Shown: positions 34,963 to 46,839 of the stretch, in pieces | Numbering within the stretch: position 1 is the first letter of the stretch | Layout of the letters: each line of letters opens with the position of its first letter | Source: Metallyticus violacea | Lineage: Eukaryota; Arthropoda; Insecta; Mantodea; Metallyticidae | Assembly: GCA_030762175.1 (NCBI GenBank) | Contig: CM060831.1 | Location: forward strand, 27,911,001 to 27,975,000 | Direction: 5' to 3' | Length of the DNA: 64,000 nucleotides | The notes under the pieces: generated by a model | Told to the model about the DNA's origin: nothing | Databases searched by the model: none | Seen by the model: only the letters and a program-made list of their open reading frames with translations | Position numbers and translations under genes: made by a program

Positions 34963-35360
34963 CGATTTGAAAATACTTGTTTTGGCGAGCATAAAAGCAT
35001 TTGCTTTCATCTTCGTTGTTGGAACTTAGGGATTGGACTCAAAATAATTTCTAAGATAGCTTATTTGTTTGTTATACGAGCTTAACACTATCATTTAAAA
35101 TGTAGGTTGATTAAAAATGCTACTATGACATGGTTTTTTTAAGTTGTCTGTCTGACAATATCTAATTATTTCCTTTTTCAAGCACAACTAAACATATACA
35201 TTATACATTAAAACATCACCACCACCACAAACATAAACTATTTATTTTATATGCAGAAAACGCATAAATAAATAATTTTTGTTTTTAAAAAAGACAAAAT
35301 TCAAAACACGATTGTATATTCCACCTAATATTTCATTTCTAGATAATGAGTATCCAGTAA

Positions 35361-35406
<46 letters not shown>

Positions 35407-36744
35407 TTATAGAAGTTAAAATTTAGTTTGATGTTGTCTAATTTTGTTGCCTACTGTTATTTATGTAAAAAGAATTGTTAATTTTCTGTATTAGAAAAGA
35501 AATGGTGTTAACTGGTTCAACCGTTCCTAATAATGCAAGTATGTAAGCATTTCCTAATTGTGTTTGATACCTAGTATAAAATATCATCTGTGTTATTATG
35601 CTGCTGTCTGAAGAAGTATTTCTGTAATAATTTTCTTAATTTTATATACTTTAGTTCCAGACATATAGGACTTTAATTGTTAAGCTGAAGTTATTGGGCA
35701 GCTTGCCTTACTGGATTATGATTGATTGATAAATTATGTTTTGATACAGACATAAACTTTACAACTTCATTCATTTAAAACTACTCTCAAGTTTTGCTCT
35801 ATTCTAACTGTAAATATAGCATAACCATATTTGAGGAAAACTATAATTTTTAAACTAGTTTTATATTGAAATACTAAAATGTTACTGAATTTGTAATATG
35901 ATAATTTATATAATATGCCTTAACTATCGAATACATACTGTATAAATAATATAAATTAATTTAATAAAATATGTTTGCATATTTTATTTTTAAGCAATTT
36001 TATTGTAATTATCTAATGTTTGAAATCTTACTCGTGATAGTATAACATAACACGATGCCTATATTATGTTAGGTCACTTATGATGAATAAACACTATTCT
36101 GTTTTATTAAAAATGCCGTAAATTTAATGTTAGTATTTTAAAGTTTACTTTCTAAGCTTCCGTGCATTTAAAATTGGTAAATACCTGTAAAATGTAATTT
36201 TTACCATTTTATTGACATTAAAACACTGCGGCAAAATATAAACTCATCTAAGCGGGAAGAAAACGATACTGCACCCTTATTAAACCTACAATGTATTTTT
36301 CATTTTGAACACGTGCCAGGAAAAAATGTAAAGCGTTTTATTTATATACACTCTTCACTCGTAAATAAAATAGTGCAATAAATTTCCTGGTTGTTAATGC
36401 ATTTCCCCAACATATGACCAGTCTTTGTAGAATATTTTTAATGTGGACGTCGCACGCCGCTTCTTTGTGCAGCCTTATACTGAAACAGCAAACAACACAC
36501 CACTAACGGAGCTGATTATCATTTGGATGTGGCCCAAAACATACACAACAAGTACTTGAGGCAGAAATAGAGTCAGAGGTTTGTTGAAACTACGCCGCAA
36601 TTTCACTTTATTTCCTGCTTTTATGATTCACAATTACGTTTTCACCAGAGTAATATGCATTACAAAGCAGCACCAAAAGTCTTCATGGCATTCATCCTAA
36701 AGTTATGAGCGAATAATGTGTTATGCTCGTTGTTTTGCTTTTAG
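34963..36744. other. AT-rich stretch with (TA)n at 35365-35402
   Basis: Nothing coding recognised. The only structured feature is the TA array. Confidence 0.55.
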
Positions 36745-36832
36745 AGGGAGGAAAAGATCAAACCTGGACCTTCCGAATTCATACCGGCTCATTCGCAATA
36801 GTTAACTAATACTGCAAGTCACGGCCTTTTTG
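36745..36832 (-). repeat. tRNA-derived head fragment
   Basis: The minus strand reads 'ggaaggtccaggtttgatc', close to the box B region of the SINE C head at 4925-5005, with a degraded box A upstream. No SINE C body follows. Confidence 0.35.
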
Positions 36833-37336
36833 GTACTACTGGTGAATGCATATATGTGTGGAGTGCACAGAATGAAATTCCGCTAGGTTCAGGTCTTACG
36901 ATTTTACACAAAATGAACAAAACAGAAACTCATCTAGATAAAAACTACCAATAGTTTATAAATATTTCAACTCGAGCTGGAGACGATGGTTCGTGTTTTG
37001 TTTTTCCTAGTCCAGAACGAAGGCGGTAAACAACAAAGGACTGCTCCGCTCGGCAAGGCTTTACTCCTACGCTAACATCAATTACAGAATATGCTTTGGG
37101 AAGCGAATGTTATGTAAAAGACCCAATTAGGTCAGTAAAATTAGGTAAGAATTAACGACAGCACTTTTTTAAAATGTGTTTGATATTATTGAACTTATTA
37201 TTATTATTTGTCACAGCACTGGTATTAACAAAGATTTTTAAAAAATGAACAGCGCTAGTTTCGTGGTATGGTTAGGAAAACAAACACATACTTAATATCT
37301 GCAAGTAGTACATTGTAAACTATTTATAAGTTAACT

Positions 37337-37519
37337 ATGGAAAAGTTCACCAGTAGCGAGTATTTAGACATGCGTAGAAGTACGTCAGAACTCAACAGCA
37401 GCAGTTCGCCTGAACCAAGAGAGATAATTGACAAGATGACGTCATATCGTCCAACGTTTGTCGCCACAGCCTGCGGATATGTTAAAGCCACACTCGTTCG
37501 GAGGGAAGGGGGCACATAA
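37337..37519 (+). CDS. Possible small ORF or first exon, unrecognised
   Basis: A 60-codon frame from ATG to TAA with protein-like composition: 'MEKFTSSEYLDMRRSTSE', a Ser-rich stretch and 'EPREIIDKMTSYRPTF'. It contains a TGACGTCA palindrome (37437-37444), the cAMP-response-element core, which may be coincidence. The local composition is richer in G+C than its surroundings. No splice donor stands out and I know no family match. The minus-strand frame over the same bases is open too. I list it because it is one of the few frames here not explained by a repeat. 37553-37630 ('ctatggggctacaacccgag') may belong to another dispersed repeat. Confidence 0.2.
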   Translation: MEKFTSSEYLDMRRSTSELNSSSSPEPREIIDKMTSYRPTFVATACGYVKATLVRREGGT

Positions 37520-37630
37520 CGGACATGCAGAACATTAAGTAACGTTGTCTTATTCTTCTATGGGGCTACAACCCGAGATCGAGCCATGGCCTGCCGCATC
37601 GACCTCTGCTTCCTCTATCTCTGTCTAAGC

Positions 37631-38096
37631 AACTTGTCATATGTTTCGAAATAAAAGATGTATTTCCTCTAGAACTGTAAGAGATAGAGAAAAAGTAATT
37701 ACAGACTTTTAGTTCTCTTTATTTAACTCTATTAACAGCTAATTTATAGCACCGAGTTCCCTTCTATCTATGTTAAATTTTATGCCCTGTGAATAATAAT
37801 TATAAAATTGAAATATAAGATATTATATTACCTCATAAACATTACCATTTGTTCTCATTATTTAAAGGTAAACAAAGTAACATTTAACAAGAAATCATAA
37901 AAATGCTCTCTCTCAAAATGTAACATTAATAAAAAATGAAAGAAGTATAGGGGACCGCCATTATGGCCAGTTGGCAACTGCTTCTAACTATAATTATGTA
38001 ATACTAATAAATGGTATAAATCAACAAGTTTAAACCAGTCCTTAATACAAATATAAATGATAAAATTACACAAAAAGTATTTCTTCAAAGAAAATA
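37631..38096. other. AT-rich stretch, nothing recognised
   Basis: No features seen. Confidence 0.5.
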
Positions 38097-38107
38097 TTTA
38101 TATTGAC

Positions 38108-38411
38108 TTTTTTTTTTTTTTTTTTGAGTAGTGTTTAACGCCCGTTTTTACTACTGAGGCACCACAGGCGGTGGACACTGATGATACATGAGATGAAATG
38201 ATAAATTGGGAAAGGATATATTTTTTTTTTTTAAGGAAGGAAGCGTTCCAGGCCTAAGTTTAGGTACCTCCCCGGCATTTGCCAGTTATGAAGACTGAGG
38301 AAAACCTGGAAAAAACCCCAGTCAGGAAGGACGGTCCTGGCGGGATTCGAACCGCAGACCTCCCGCTCACGAGTCCGTGCCTTAACGACCTGGGCCACCC
38401 GTGGCGGTTTT
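38108..38411 (-). mobile_element. SINE B copy with poly(A) tail and 11-bp target duplication
   Basis: This is the best SINE B. On the minus strand: head 'ccgccacgggtggcccaggt' (box A), 'ctgcggttcgaatcccgcca' (box B), body 'ggttttcctcagtcttcata', 'taggcctggaacgcttcctt', 3' block 'gtggtgcctcagtagtaaaa', then an 18-base A tail (T run 38108-38125). 'tttatattgac' occurs at 38097-38107 and again at 38412-38422 as the target duplication. The perfect duplication marks it as relatively young. Confidence 0.95.
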
Positions 38412-38422
38412 TTTATATTGAC

Positions 38423-39966
38423 TAAAAGGTATATTCACTAATCGGGAGGTTAAATATACTGTTTATTTCAACAATATGAATGCTCTTAAAATTGTCTCTT
38501 ACATAAAATTTATTATTTAAATTTCTTACATAAAACTTCATTCATGCAAACAAAATTTACTGAGTCATTTCAAAATTTTGAATTTATCAAGAACCGTCTG
38601 TTATTAAAAAAATAGGCAAACGTAAATATAGGCGATGCCTTAGTAAGTAACGTCGAAAGCAGTGGTCGCCAAATACAGACATATAGAAACTTACCAATCC
38701 CGCAGCTACACCCAGGCTCCGGTGAAGGTAGAAAAGCCAAAAGAAAAACACGAAGTTAACCATACGAAAGGCGAAGCTTACAAATAAGTTAAAATTGTCG
38801 TGATTGACTTCTTTGAATGGAATTGAGAATAAAATTAATAACGCAATTTCCCATTACAAGTCTAAAAGACAAAACTATAAGAAAATAAAAGAATCAACAA
38901 AACTTGGCAAACAGTAGAAGTTAGTGGTGTAGTGGAAATAAATACTTTTGTTAAACAATGTATCTCTAACAGTGAAACAGAAAACAAATTAAACTAAATC
39001 GAAGCACGTTCTAGTTAAAATATAGATTTCGCTTTTTTTCACGTTCTTCTTCCTTTCCACTTTCTTTATCCGTTTAGCTTTGCTTTGTTGGTGTTTCAAA
39101 TTTTGGAAACAAAATACAGACTCGAGTTTTTTTTAATAGAAAACCGCGTTTATGGCGAAAGAACCACTTTATCGTCATGTTTAAACTCATTTATGAAAAC
39201 AGCACAGAGCACCAACAATAACAACCACCGGATCTAGTCTTGTGAAAATAACCGTACCGCCTATACATGTGTGCGACGGACAAATCCTTGTATTAGACCT
39301 TGGACAGTTGGAAATGTACTAGCTAGCGAGTAGCAGAAACTGTCATTAACCCAGGAATTTCAAAAAATAAATAAGCCAGATAATTTAAACATTTTGTATT
39401 AATAATGAAATAAATATTTGCTTTTAAAGGAAACTGGCCCAGAAGTAATTAAAATTCAATAAATAAATAAAGGAAAAGTGATTGTTCGATATTTAGGCTC
39501 TGACATTACACATTGATATTTACATGTCTACAACTGTGCAAATTCCGAGCATCATGTGGGATGATTAAAGTACTTTAAAAAATTAGGACAGAATAAAAAA
39601 TGGAAATAATGGAAATTTCAGTGTGTTATACAGATCTGAAATTGAAAACCGCTTTTAACATTTTCTGGAATATGGAATGAACATTTTAAGATATGTAAGA
39701 AACTGTGTCTCAGGAATGAATATCTCAGAGCTGACTTGCACATGTAGGTATTCTACTTTTGACGATAGAAGAGTACAGAAATAATTGTAAAAAAATAGAT
39801 CACTTCTAGCCAAGATAAAAACAAGATGTCGTAAAACACATCTCCATCAGAAACCGAAACAATGTATTACCTTGTAAGGGAAAGAAAGACTCTACGTTGC
39901 CTTGTGTTTATCATGCCTATGTCTGTCATCTTGACCTGAAATATTATATCTATCTCGTGATATTCT
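38423..39966. other. AT-rich stretch, nothing recognised
   Basis: 'gcagtggtcgccaaa' near 38659 faintly recalls a hAT end but has no partner. Confidence 0.45.
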
Positions 39967-40021
39967 TCACCACCTGTGGTGCCTCAGTAGTAAAAAAGGG
40001 AATTAAACACTATTAAAAAAG
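39967..40021 (+). mobile_element. SINE B 3' fragment
   Basis: 'ttcaccacctgtggtgcctc' and 'gtagtaaaaaagggaattaa' match the SINE B 3' end, followed by an A-rich tail. Confidence 0.7.
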
Positions 40022-40589
40022 TATATACTTCAATTTGGTTTCAAAATAAATTAAAGTGTTTTCATACAGCACCTACCGGTTTTCTTGTGCGTCAGACAGA
40101 CACAGAGATATTTATAAAGAGCTGCTTTTGTGACTTCTCGTTTTCCCGTTAGTTTTCACCCCCCCCCCCATCCCCTATGTCAGTTCGATCATTTTCTGTT
40201 AAATTTTCTCTACATTCTGACTTTTTTCTTTCGTTCCAAGTAATTTACCAACTCCCATAACATTCTTGTGTTTTTAATATACTTCCTGGAAATTTCGCGG
40301 ACATAAAACCAGCATTTTGTCTCCTACGAAGAGGCTGTTTGTACTCAGATTTTTATTTACACTAACTTTCTAAAGTTTTAGACCTGTTTTACCAGTTGCC
40401 ATTCATTACTGCAATACAGTACCGTGCGATCAATTTTGTTTTCCCCCGGAGTATTTTGTCTATGGGCGAGAGCCGCTCGTTAGCCGTTTAGTTGCCCAGA
40501 CGGATATCGATGATTAGCGAGAGAGTAAACAATAAAACAAACTAACAATACACAAACCAATTTAAGATGCCCATTACTTACCAAATTAT
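40022..40589. other. No gene recognised
   Basis: Contains a C9-type run near 40159; otherwise featureless. Confidence 0.5.
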
Positions 40590-40985
40590 GAAACAATGTG
40601 ATGAAACTGCCCACTTTCATTCTCCACACATTGGTCTCTCTTAAAGAAATTACTCACCACTCGCTGTAGTTCATTTTGAGAAATTTGGACAATTTTCTGA
40701 CGAATATTATCTTTGGGTTTTGTATGTGTGCGGATTCGTCTTAATTTATTCCAGAGATAATGATCGCTGGCTGTTAAATCGAGGAACCGAGAGGGCCACA
40801 AATTCCTATTAATTCTGTCTTGTAGAAACACTGTGAATTGTTCTCATGGAATTATTCGTAGTGCGAGCAGTGGCAGAGCCCAGCTGAAAAAATTCAGGAT
40901 CAAGCTCCCTGTGGTTAATTCTCCGAAAAAAGTTAGTATGGTATTCACATAATAACAGAATCAACTGTATGCTCCAAAAAATTGG
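40590..40985 (-). pseudogene. DUF4817/DDE_3-type transposase C-terminal remnant
   Basis: The minus strand gives 'FFQLGSATARTTNNSMRTIH' (near 40860, where families have 'FQqDGATaHTa.nSm', second catalytic Asp lost). It continues as 'NRNLWPSRFLDLTASDHYLW' ('WPpRSPDLTpcDfyLW', third Asp kept) and 'KDNIRQKIVQISQNELQRVV', ending 'CVENESGQFHHIVS', the 'C....GghFqHll' C-terminus. About 82 codons of it are open without interruption. It is the same kind of transposase whose ends are left in copies A and C, so it may be a relic of the autonomous partner. The N-terminal half is missing. Confidence 0.75.
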
Positions 40986-41249
40986 TCCTTTGATTATTTC
41001 GCCACTTAGTTAATACATATGAATCGTGTATGAGCTGTTGTAGACATATAGGGTATAATTTACTTTATATATACTGTGGAATTAAGTTACAAACAACACA
41101 GCATACACCCGGGGACAGCTATGCTACAACTGTGTCAGCCAGCAAGCAGGCTTGCTACCCCTTCCAAGGTACAGAATAAAGAGGGTGCTTACTCATAGGA
41201 AAAATCGTGCCACGAGATAAAGCATCACTGATCGCATGTTTATTTTTAA
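40986..41249. other. No gene recognised
   Basis: No features seen. Confidence 0.45.
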
Positions 41250-41483
41250 TTTACTTTTTAGTGGTGTTTAACCCCCGTTTTGACTACTCAAGCACCACAG
41301 GCGGTGGACACTGATGATACATGAAATGAATGATAAATTGTAAAAGGCTTTTTTTAAGGAAGGAGGCGTTCCAGGCCTAAGTTTAGGGTACATCCCCAGC
41401 ATTTTAAATTTATGAGGACTGTGGAAAACCTGGAAAATACCTCAGTCAGAGAGGACAGAAGACGAACCCCAGACCGAGTTCGG
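41250..41483 (-). mobile_element. SINE B copy, head truncated
   Basis: 'agtggtgtttaacccccgtt', 'caccacaggcggtggacact', 'aggcgttccaggcctaagtt' and 'ggaaaacctggaaaatacct' match SINE B; the tRNA-like head at the high-coordinate end is mostly gone. Confidence 0.85.
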
Positions 41484-42396
41484 CAAGGTATTTATTAATC
41501 ATATGCTTCGAGATGTGCTATTCTAGTTCGTTTTAAAACATAACGCCTCAGTATACGTTTTACAGATGGTAGTTTGCATGGTAAGCTAGCATACCTTTTA
41601 GGACTTGCTCCATTTAATTGATACGAGGCAATTAACAATGAATATATCATGTAATATCCTGAAGGAAGTAAAATACGGAGAAGTGCTTTAATTGGGAGCT
41701 GAAACTAACCCATTACACTGTGTTATTTCCGAAACCATGATCCGCAGACCATACGTGATCCTCGAGATCTGCCCATGTGGTTCTCTAGAATCTACATTGA
41801 ACATTCGTTTAGTCCAAGAAAGGAGGCAAAAAATCAAATTCAAAAACCGTGCCGTCGTTTTATGAGTCCCTCCTCTTGATTTATAATACGTAGTCTTTCT
41901 GGTTTCAGCTTCCGTTCCTGAGTTATCCACTTCACTTTATATTCTTTAGCTTTTTCTATAAAATTAAATATTCCCAATTCTTTCTCTGTTTCTTCATTTT
42001 TTTATATCCTGAAATCGCCCTTAGAAATTTGTTCTCATTTACTTGTAGCGTTTTTTCTATTTCTTTTTGTCATTATTCAGATCTCACTATCATAAAGTTA
42101 TTTCGACACCGATAACACTTTATACAATGTTAATATGTATTTTTTTGACTTTATTTTGTAGTGATTTTCTTATAATACTATTTATATAATTAAGCATTTC
42201 CATTTTCTTTGTTTGTTTTCTTTAGTTTTTAGTATATTAAAATATAAACATTTCAATTTAAATTCCTCTGCCCGTTTTATTATCATATTTTCTATTACAC
42301 TTTCTGACCTTTTACATTCTTTCCCTTTAAACGCCACATCTTAATTTGTCTATTTTTCAGTTTATAGGTAGAGATGAATAACATTTTATCTTAAAA
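41484..42396. other. AT-rich stretch, nothing firm
   Basis: The frame 41688-41930 (-) lacks a known motif. Confidence 0.4.
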
Positions 42397-42399
42397 ATG

Positions 42400-42612
42400 G
42401 CATATGAAATTACACACAATAAAATAGTTTTTGCATCTTCTACTAATAGAAATTTTCAGCTTTCTTCTATTAATCCCGTGACTACAGTTAACGAAGATTT
42501 AATTTCCAACTCCATTCGGGCACAACAATTTGGATTAAAATTGAACTCACTTAAATCACAGGCTATCGTCGTGGGACATAAGCATGCGTTACGTAAATTA
42601 AACTCTAATTAG
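42400..42612 (+). pseudogene. Non-LTR retrotransposon RT fragment (post-YADD block)
   Basis: The plus frame has 'VNEDLISNSIRAQQFGLKLN' then 'SLKSQAIVVGH', matching 'iN.DL..i..WA...gLkLNp.KSqaiivG', the block directly after the YADD motif in Jockey/CR1-type RTs. Same block as 'LNPGKLQAIITG' in the LINE at 14235. The upstream YADD and downstream thumb are absent. Confidence 0.65.
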
Positions 42613-43659
42613 TACCTCCCATTATGATGAACAACAATGTCATTAATTATAATAGCATGACTTATTTATATAAACGGTGATCTAGAATTGAATTAACTCA
42701 CGTTTTTTGAACACTAGAATTATAAATATCCTTAATTGTTGGTAAAATTGTCAATAAAATGCTACATTATAACACTAGTTGCATAAAATTACCAGAGTTA
42801 CAATGACACATTAAATTGTTTTCATTGCTAAAATACTATCATAACCCCAATATTACATTGCATACGCTAATATTAAGGAAACAATTTACATATTACTGAA
42901 AATATAATAAATGAATTTTCATTGCAGAATACAAATACCCTAATACGTAATATCCACATTACTCGGCCCCAAACATATGCTACTCACAAAAAAGTTTCTT
43001 GCTGTATGTACATCTACGCTAACAACAATAATAAACAAACGAACTAAATAAGCTCCATCAATATAGTGACGTCATAAGTATAATTAAAAAAGGCATTGAA
43101 TTCATAATAATTTGTTAGAAAATCGAAATTAATATTAATTTTATTTTATGAATATTCTTTTGTTTCTGGTATGCAAAAATTGGATATAAAATTCGTTTAT
43201 AATGTTTATTATCAACTGCATTCGTAAAAATGATGCAACTCGCCTTCGCTCCTTTATTAACATTTCATCATGTAATAAGGTACAATATTATAAATTAATA
43301 TCATAATAACCACACCTTGATTCGCCTATTAATATTTAGCAAAATATCTCAAAAATAATCTCATTTAAGTGCGGGTGATGCCTCAATTTCATTACTGTAA
43401 TGTATTCTAATTTGAATACTAGGCATAACCACAGATGAAAACGCATCAATAATGCCCACATTCGTTTCTCCTAATACAGGTAAATCTGAACAAATGACTT
43501 CGCTACACAATCAACTGTTATGGCTTCCTTTAGAAGAAGTTAAATTTTTCCACTCCCTTACACTCCTGCTTAAATCCTTGTCACCACACGCACTTCTACT
43601 ACACTTCATTCGTCATGGCGCTTCCAAGAATCTGGATATTTCTTGATTGAAGCTAGAGT
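42613..43659. other. AT-rich stretch, nothing recognised
   Basis: The frame 43452-43646 lacks any motif. Confidence 0.5.
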
Positions 43660-43670
43660 CTGTCAGAGAG

Positions 43671-43960
43671 GTTTTGCTTTCATGGGGTTTAACGCCCGTT
43701 TTTTGCTACACAAGCACCACAGGCGGTGGACACTGATCATGCGCGAAATTTATGAAATGATAAATTGGGATAGGATGTTTTCAAAGGAAGGAAACGATCT
43801 AGGCCAAAGTTTAGAGTATCTCCCAGGCATTTGCCATTTATGAGGACTGAGGAAAACCTGGAAAAAAGCTCAGTCAGGAAGGAAGATCTGGTGGGAATCG
43901 AATGCAGACCACCCGCTCATGTGTACGCGCCTTAACGACCACGGCCATCCATGGAGGTCT
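43671..43960 (-). mobile_element. SINE B copy with target duplication
   Basis: Full-length. The 3' block 'gtttaacgcccgttttttgc' is at the low end and the head 'cgccttaacgaccacggcca' at the high end. 'ctgtcagagag' (43660-43670) and 'ctgtcagggag' (43961-43971) flank it, 10 of 11 matching. Confidence 0.92.
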
Positions 43961-44054
43961 CTGTCAGGGAGTAATGCAATAATTTAAGCTTAGGTTAAAA
44001 ATAATGACATCTCATCCACTCAAAGAATCACAATTGCTACTTTCTCCGTCACCT

Positions 44055-44099
44055 TTCTTCTTCTTCTTCTTCTTCTTCTTCTTCTTCTTCTTCTTCTTC
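44055..44099. repeat. (TTC)n microsatellite
   Basis: About 15 TTC units; the plus frame reads poly-Phe. Confidence 0.97.
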
Positions 44100-44214
44100 C
44101 TTTTCTTTTCGTCTTCTTCTCTTGCGCTAAAGAACAAGTGTTACCCAATTAACAAGTGGAAAATTATTAGTACTAACTTTGCAAAATTGTTAACTTCATT
44201 AAAATTATGATATA

Positions 44215-44365
44215 TTCTATTTGTATGTTGTATTTTTGTAACTTGTATATCTGCTCTTGCATTTTATATAACAATATTGGGTTTTGAATTCCAATGATGT
44301 TGGCCAGTAGAAGAGAAGGCCCATGACCTTAACTAACCAGGGTAGCTTAATAAATTAACAAAAAT
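44215..44365 (+). mobile_element. LINE 3' end
   Basis: 'ttggccagtagaagagaagg', 'cccatgaccttaactaacca' then a TAAT-rich tail; the same 3' UTR block as at 3957-4085 (-) and 15005-15057 (+). Confidence 0.65.
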
Positions 44366-45314
44366 AATGAAGGTAAATAATAAGATAGCACCATTCTTAT
44401 GATAGAGGGAAAAGGAATGCAAGAACTTCAAAGGTTCTCATCCCTAGAGAGTATGTTATAACAAAGAACGGTCGATCTGATGATGTTAAGACCAGATTAA
44501 AGAAAGATTTGGCTTTCTAACACTTGACCTCCTTATGAAAATTCAAATAAATATCCCTGATGTTAAATATTGGAATGTTAAGGGTGCCTTATCTGAAGCA
44601 TGTAAATCTACGAAGGTAACTGAAAAGAAGCTATACGTGTTTGTTAATAAATGTCTGAGATTTTTATAGTAATCTAGTGGCCAAAGACCACACGATGTTT
44701 TTCTGGCAGAAGTCGCCAAGACCAAAATTGGATGTTTTGAGATATGAACATTATTACATGGAGCTCTGTAGTTTAGCAGAACCCTTGAAGCATATTCCTG
44801 TATGTTTGTTACATTCTGATTAATTTCAGATTTTACATCTTTTAGTCGAGGAGAAATCGCTAACATCTTTATATCCCAAAAACACACTTTTGGACTTCGT
44901 ATTTTGGCCAGAACGCCGCTGAATCAAATGAAAATTATGGAAAATCATTGAGAAGCAATAAATTTGGAAAGGGAAGAAATATCTCAAATCGAAATGAATA
45001 GAACGAAGATGAAAGTGTTTTCAAAATAGCTTTTGAACAGAACCCCTAAGGAATTGGTAGAAGAAACAACAGACCAAGTATAACATGCTGTAATATAGTT
45101 CGAGCTGAAGCTGAAAAGACAGGGAAATATTAGAAAGAGATCAAGGCGCTGTAAAAGAATAAATTTTGATAGGAGCTTTCATTAAGAACCCAAAGTAATA
45201 TATCGAACTAATTATTCACTAAAATTAAGGCAATTATAATTAATTCTGTTTCAAATGTATAAATAATATACAGATTCTTGACTTGCTTTTTGCTGTTAAT
45301 TTGGTAGTTGGGTC
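44366..45314. other. No gene recognised
   Basis: A 114-codon minus frame at 44543-44887 has no family motif that I know. Confidence 0.4.
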
Positions 45315-45530
45315 TATCACCGTTAAGGGTTTCAAATTGTCCCTACAAGAAATAGATAAACGCTGTATAGAATGAGGATTGAAGGTAAATAAAGAACAAA
45401 ATAATGAAATTGTAGTGTTTAAGAAAGGAAGTACTTGCGCAGATATGAGAAATGAAAGAAACGAACGAATGAATACAAAGTGGTAAGTGATTGTATCTAT
45501 TTGGGAATTAAAATAGACGAACCATGAAAA
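45315..45530 (+). pseudogene. Non-LTR RT fragment (post-active-site block)
   Basis: The plus strand reads 'KKIDKRCIE', a stop, then 'GLKVNKEQNNEIVVFKKGS', and later 'VSDCIYLGI'-like codons after a frameshift. This fits 'L...c...GLkvN..KTkimvFrkg' and the following 'YLGi'. Too short to place in a clade. Confidence 0.5.
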
Positions 45531-46589
45531 TACCAGATTTTCCAAGACTGGCCACTAAAAGCCAGCAAGATGCAAGTTAAAATCGATAAACAAACCAACT
45601 TGCAAACGAATACTCATCCTTTATTGTGTGTCTACCTTGAAACCGGACAGCTGCAACGCATCCGAAACTTCGACAAGAGTTGCTAGGAACATCCATAACT
45701 ATCGAGGGCTAGTTTCGAGAATTTTCGAGAGGTAGCGCACGGCAGTCTCATTACCAGACAGTTCCGGAAGATGCCGCAAGATAGCAAACTGAAAACACTG
45801 TGGCTCTCAGGACCATCTCGAGGTGACAATGGTGCTCTGGGTACCAGCGAAATTGCAGCTTTTGGTATTTTTTGATTAATGAACGCTTCTATAAATGGAA
45901 TTCAAACTAAACTTTTTACATTTTAGTAGTGTTTTAGGTTGGATTAGAATGTGCCATTCCCACCGAATAAATCTGTTTACAATGGTTTTGCGTATGCATC
46001 CCACTTCTAGTATTGGTTGGTGTCTGTTCAAAATTCTGAGCTATGTCACTAAACAGCTTGATGATAATTCAAGACACTGCATACGCGAGACGCTTTTAAA
46101 ATACTGCAAAACAAACCAAATATATCGTAGTCACCACGGAGCTTTAATAATAATAACATGGGTTATTTACAAAACTTCAGCACAAATTCGTAGTCTTTAT
46201 TCAGAAATGAAGAAGTTTCCAGCTCTGAAAAACCTAAGATGACTGAACAAGACATTCAACAAGATCTATATGGACAGGATAGAATATTCAGAAAGTATGG
46301 GAATTCCAAATATAGTTAATGTATCTGAGTCCGCCTGCATTCACTTTTGGAAGATATTAAATTCCACTTATGTGCTCTACAGGTAGTCCGAAAGTTTTCT
46401 TCTCCTAAATTCCCACTTTTTTACTTGCTTTACTTACTTTCAGTAAATAAATTAAACTAACAAATAAAGTTCTATTTTAAAGCTAACAGTATGTGGTTAT
46501 TTTACTTAAAGAAACATGGCGCTGATTAAAACAGAATTTTACACAATTGAAAAATTTCATACAGAGGCAACACTAAATCTTAAAGACTG
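45531..46589. other. No gene recognised
   Basis: The 115-codon plus frame at 45895-46242 shows no domain I can name. Confidence 0.4.
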
Positions 46590-46637
46590 TGTAGAGAGTG
46601 TTCTGAATGACTGTCAACGATTCTGACACTCTCTACA
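46590..46637. repeat. Short stem-loop
   Basis: 'tgtagagagtgt' (46590-46601) and its exact reverse complement (46626-46637) enclose a 24-base spacer whose inner bases extend the stem with one mismatch. Confidence 0.85.
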
Positions 46638-46839
46638 GCCTTCCTTCGGTAGTCAGCACCGATACAAACTTATGATTAGTAGTATACAGTATTTATGTTC
46701 GAAATCCAGATTCAGCATGTACAGTGAAGTTATTTGAGTTGTGGGTGCCTCAACGCGAGTATTCCTATTCTAGTATTTATATTATTATAGAGATCATAAA
46801 GTAATATTATATTTAAAACTGTTAATACTAAGCGCTAAC

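Noticed and set aside
41715..41790. hAT-like end ('aaccatgatccgcagaccat')
   Set aside because: Only loosely like hAT termini, with no opposite end or target duplication.
44543..44887. 114-codon minus frame as a gene
   Set aside because: No family motif; neighbouring DNA is LINE scraps, so an unplaced element or chance is more likely.
45895..46242. 115-codon open frame as a host gene
   Set aside because: No recognisable domain; ends at a chance stop with no supporting signal.
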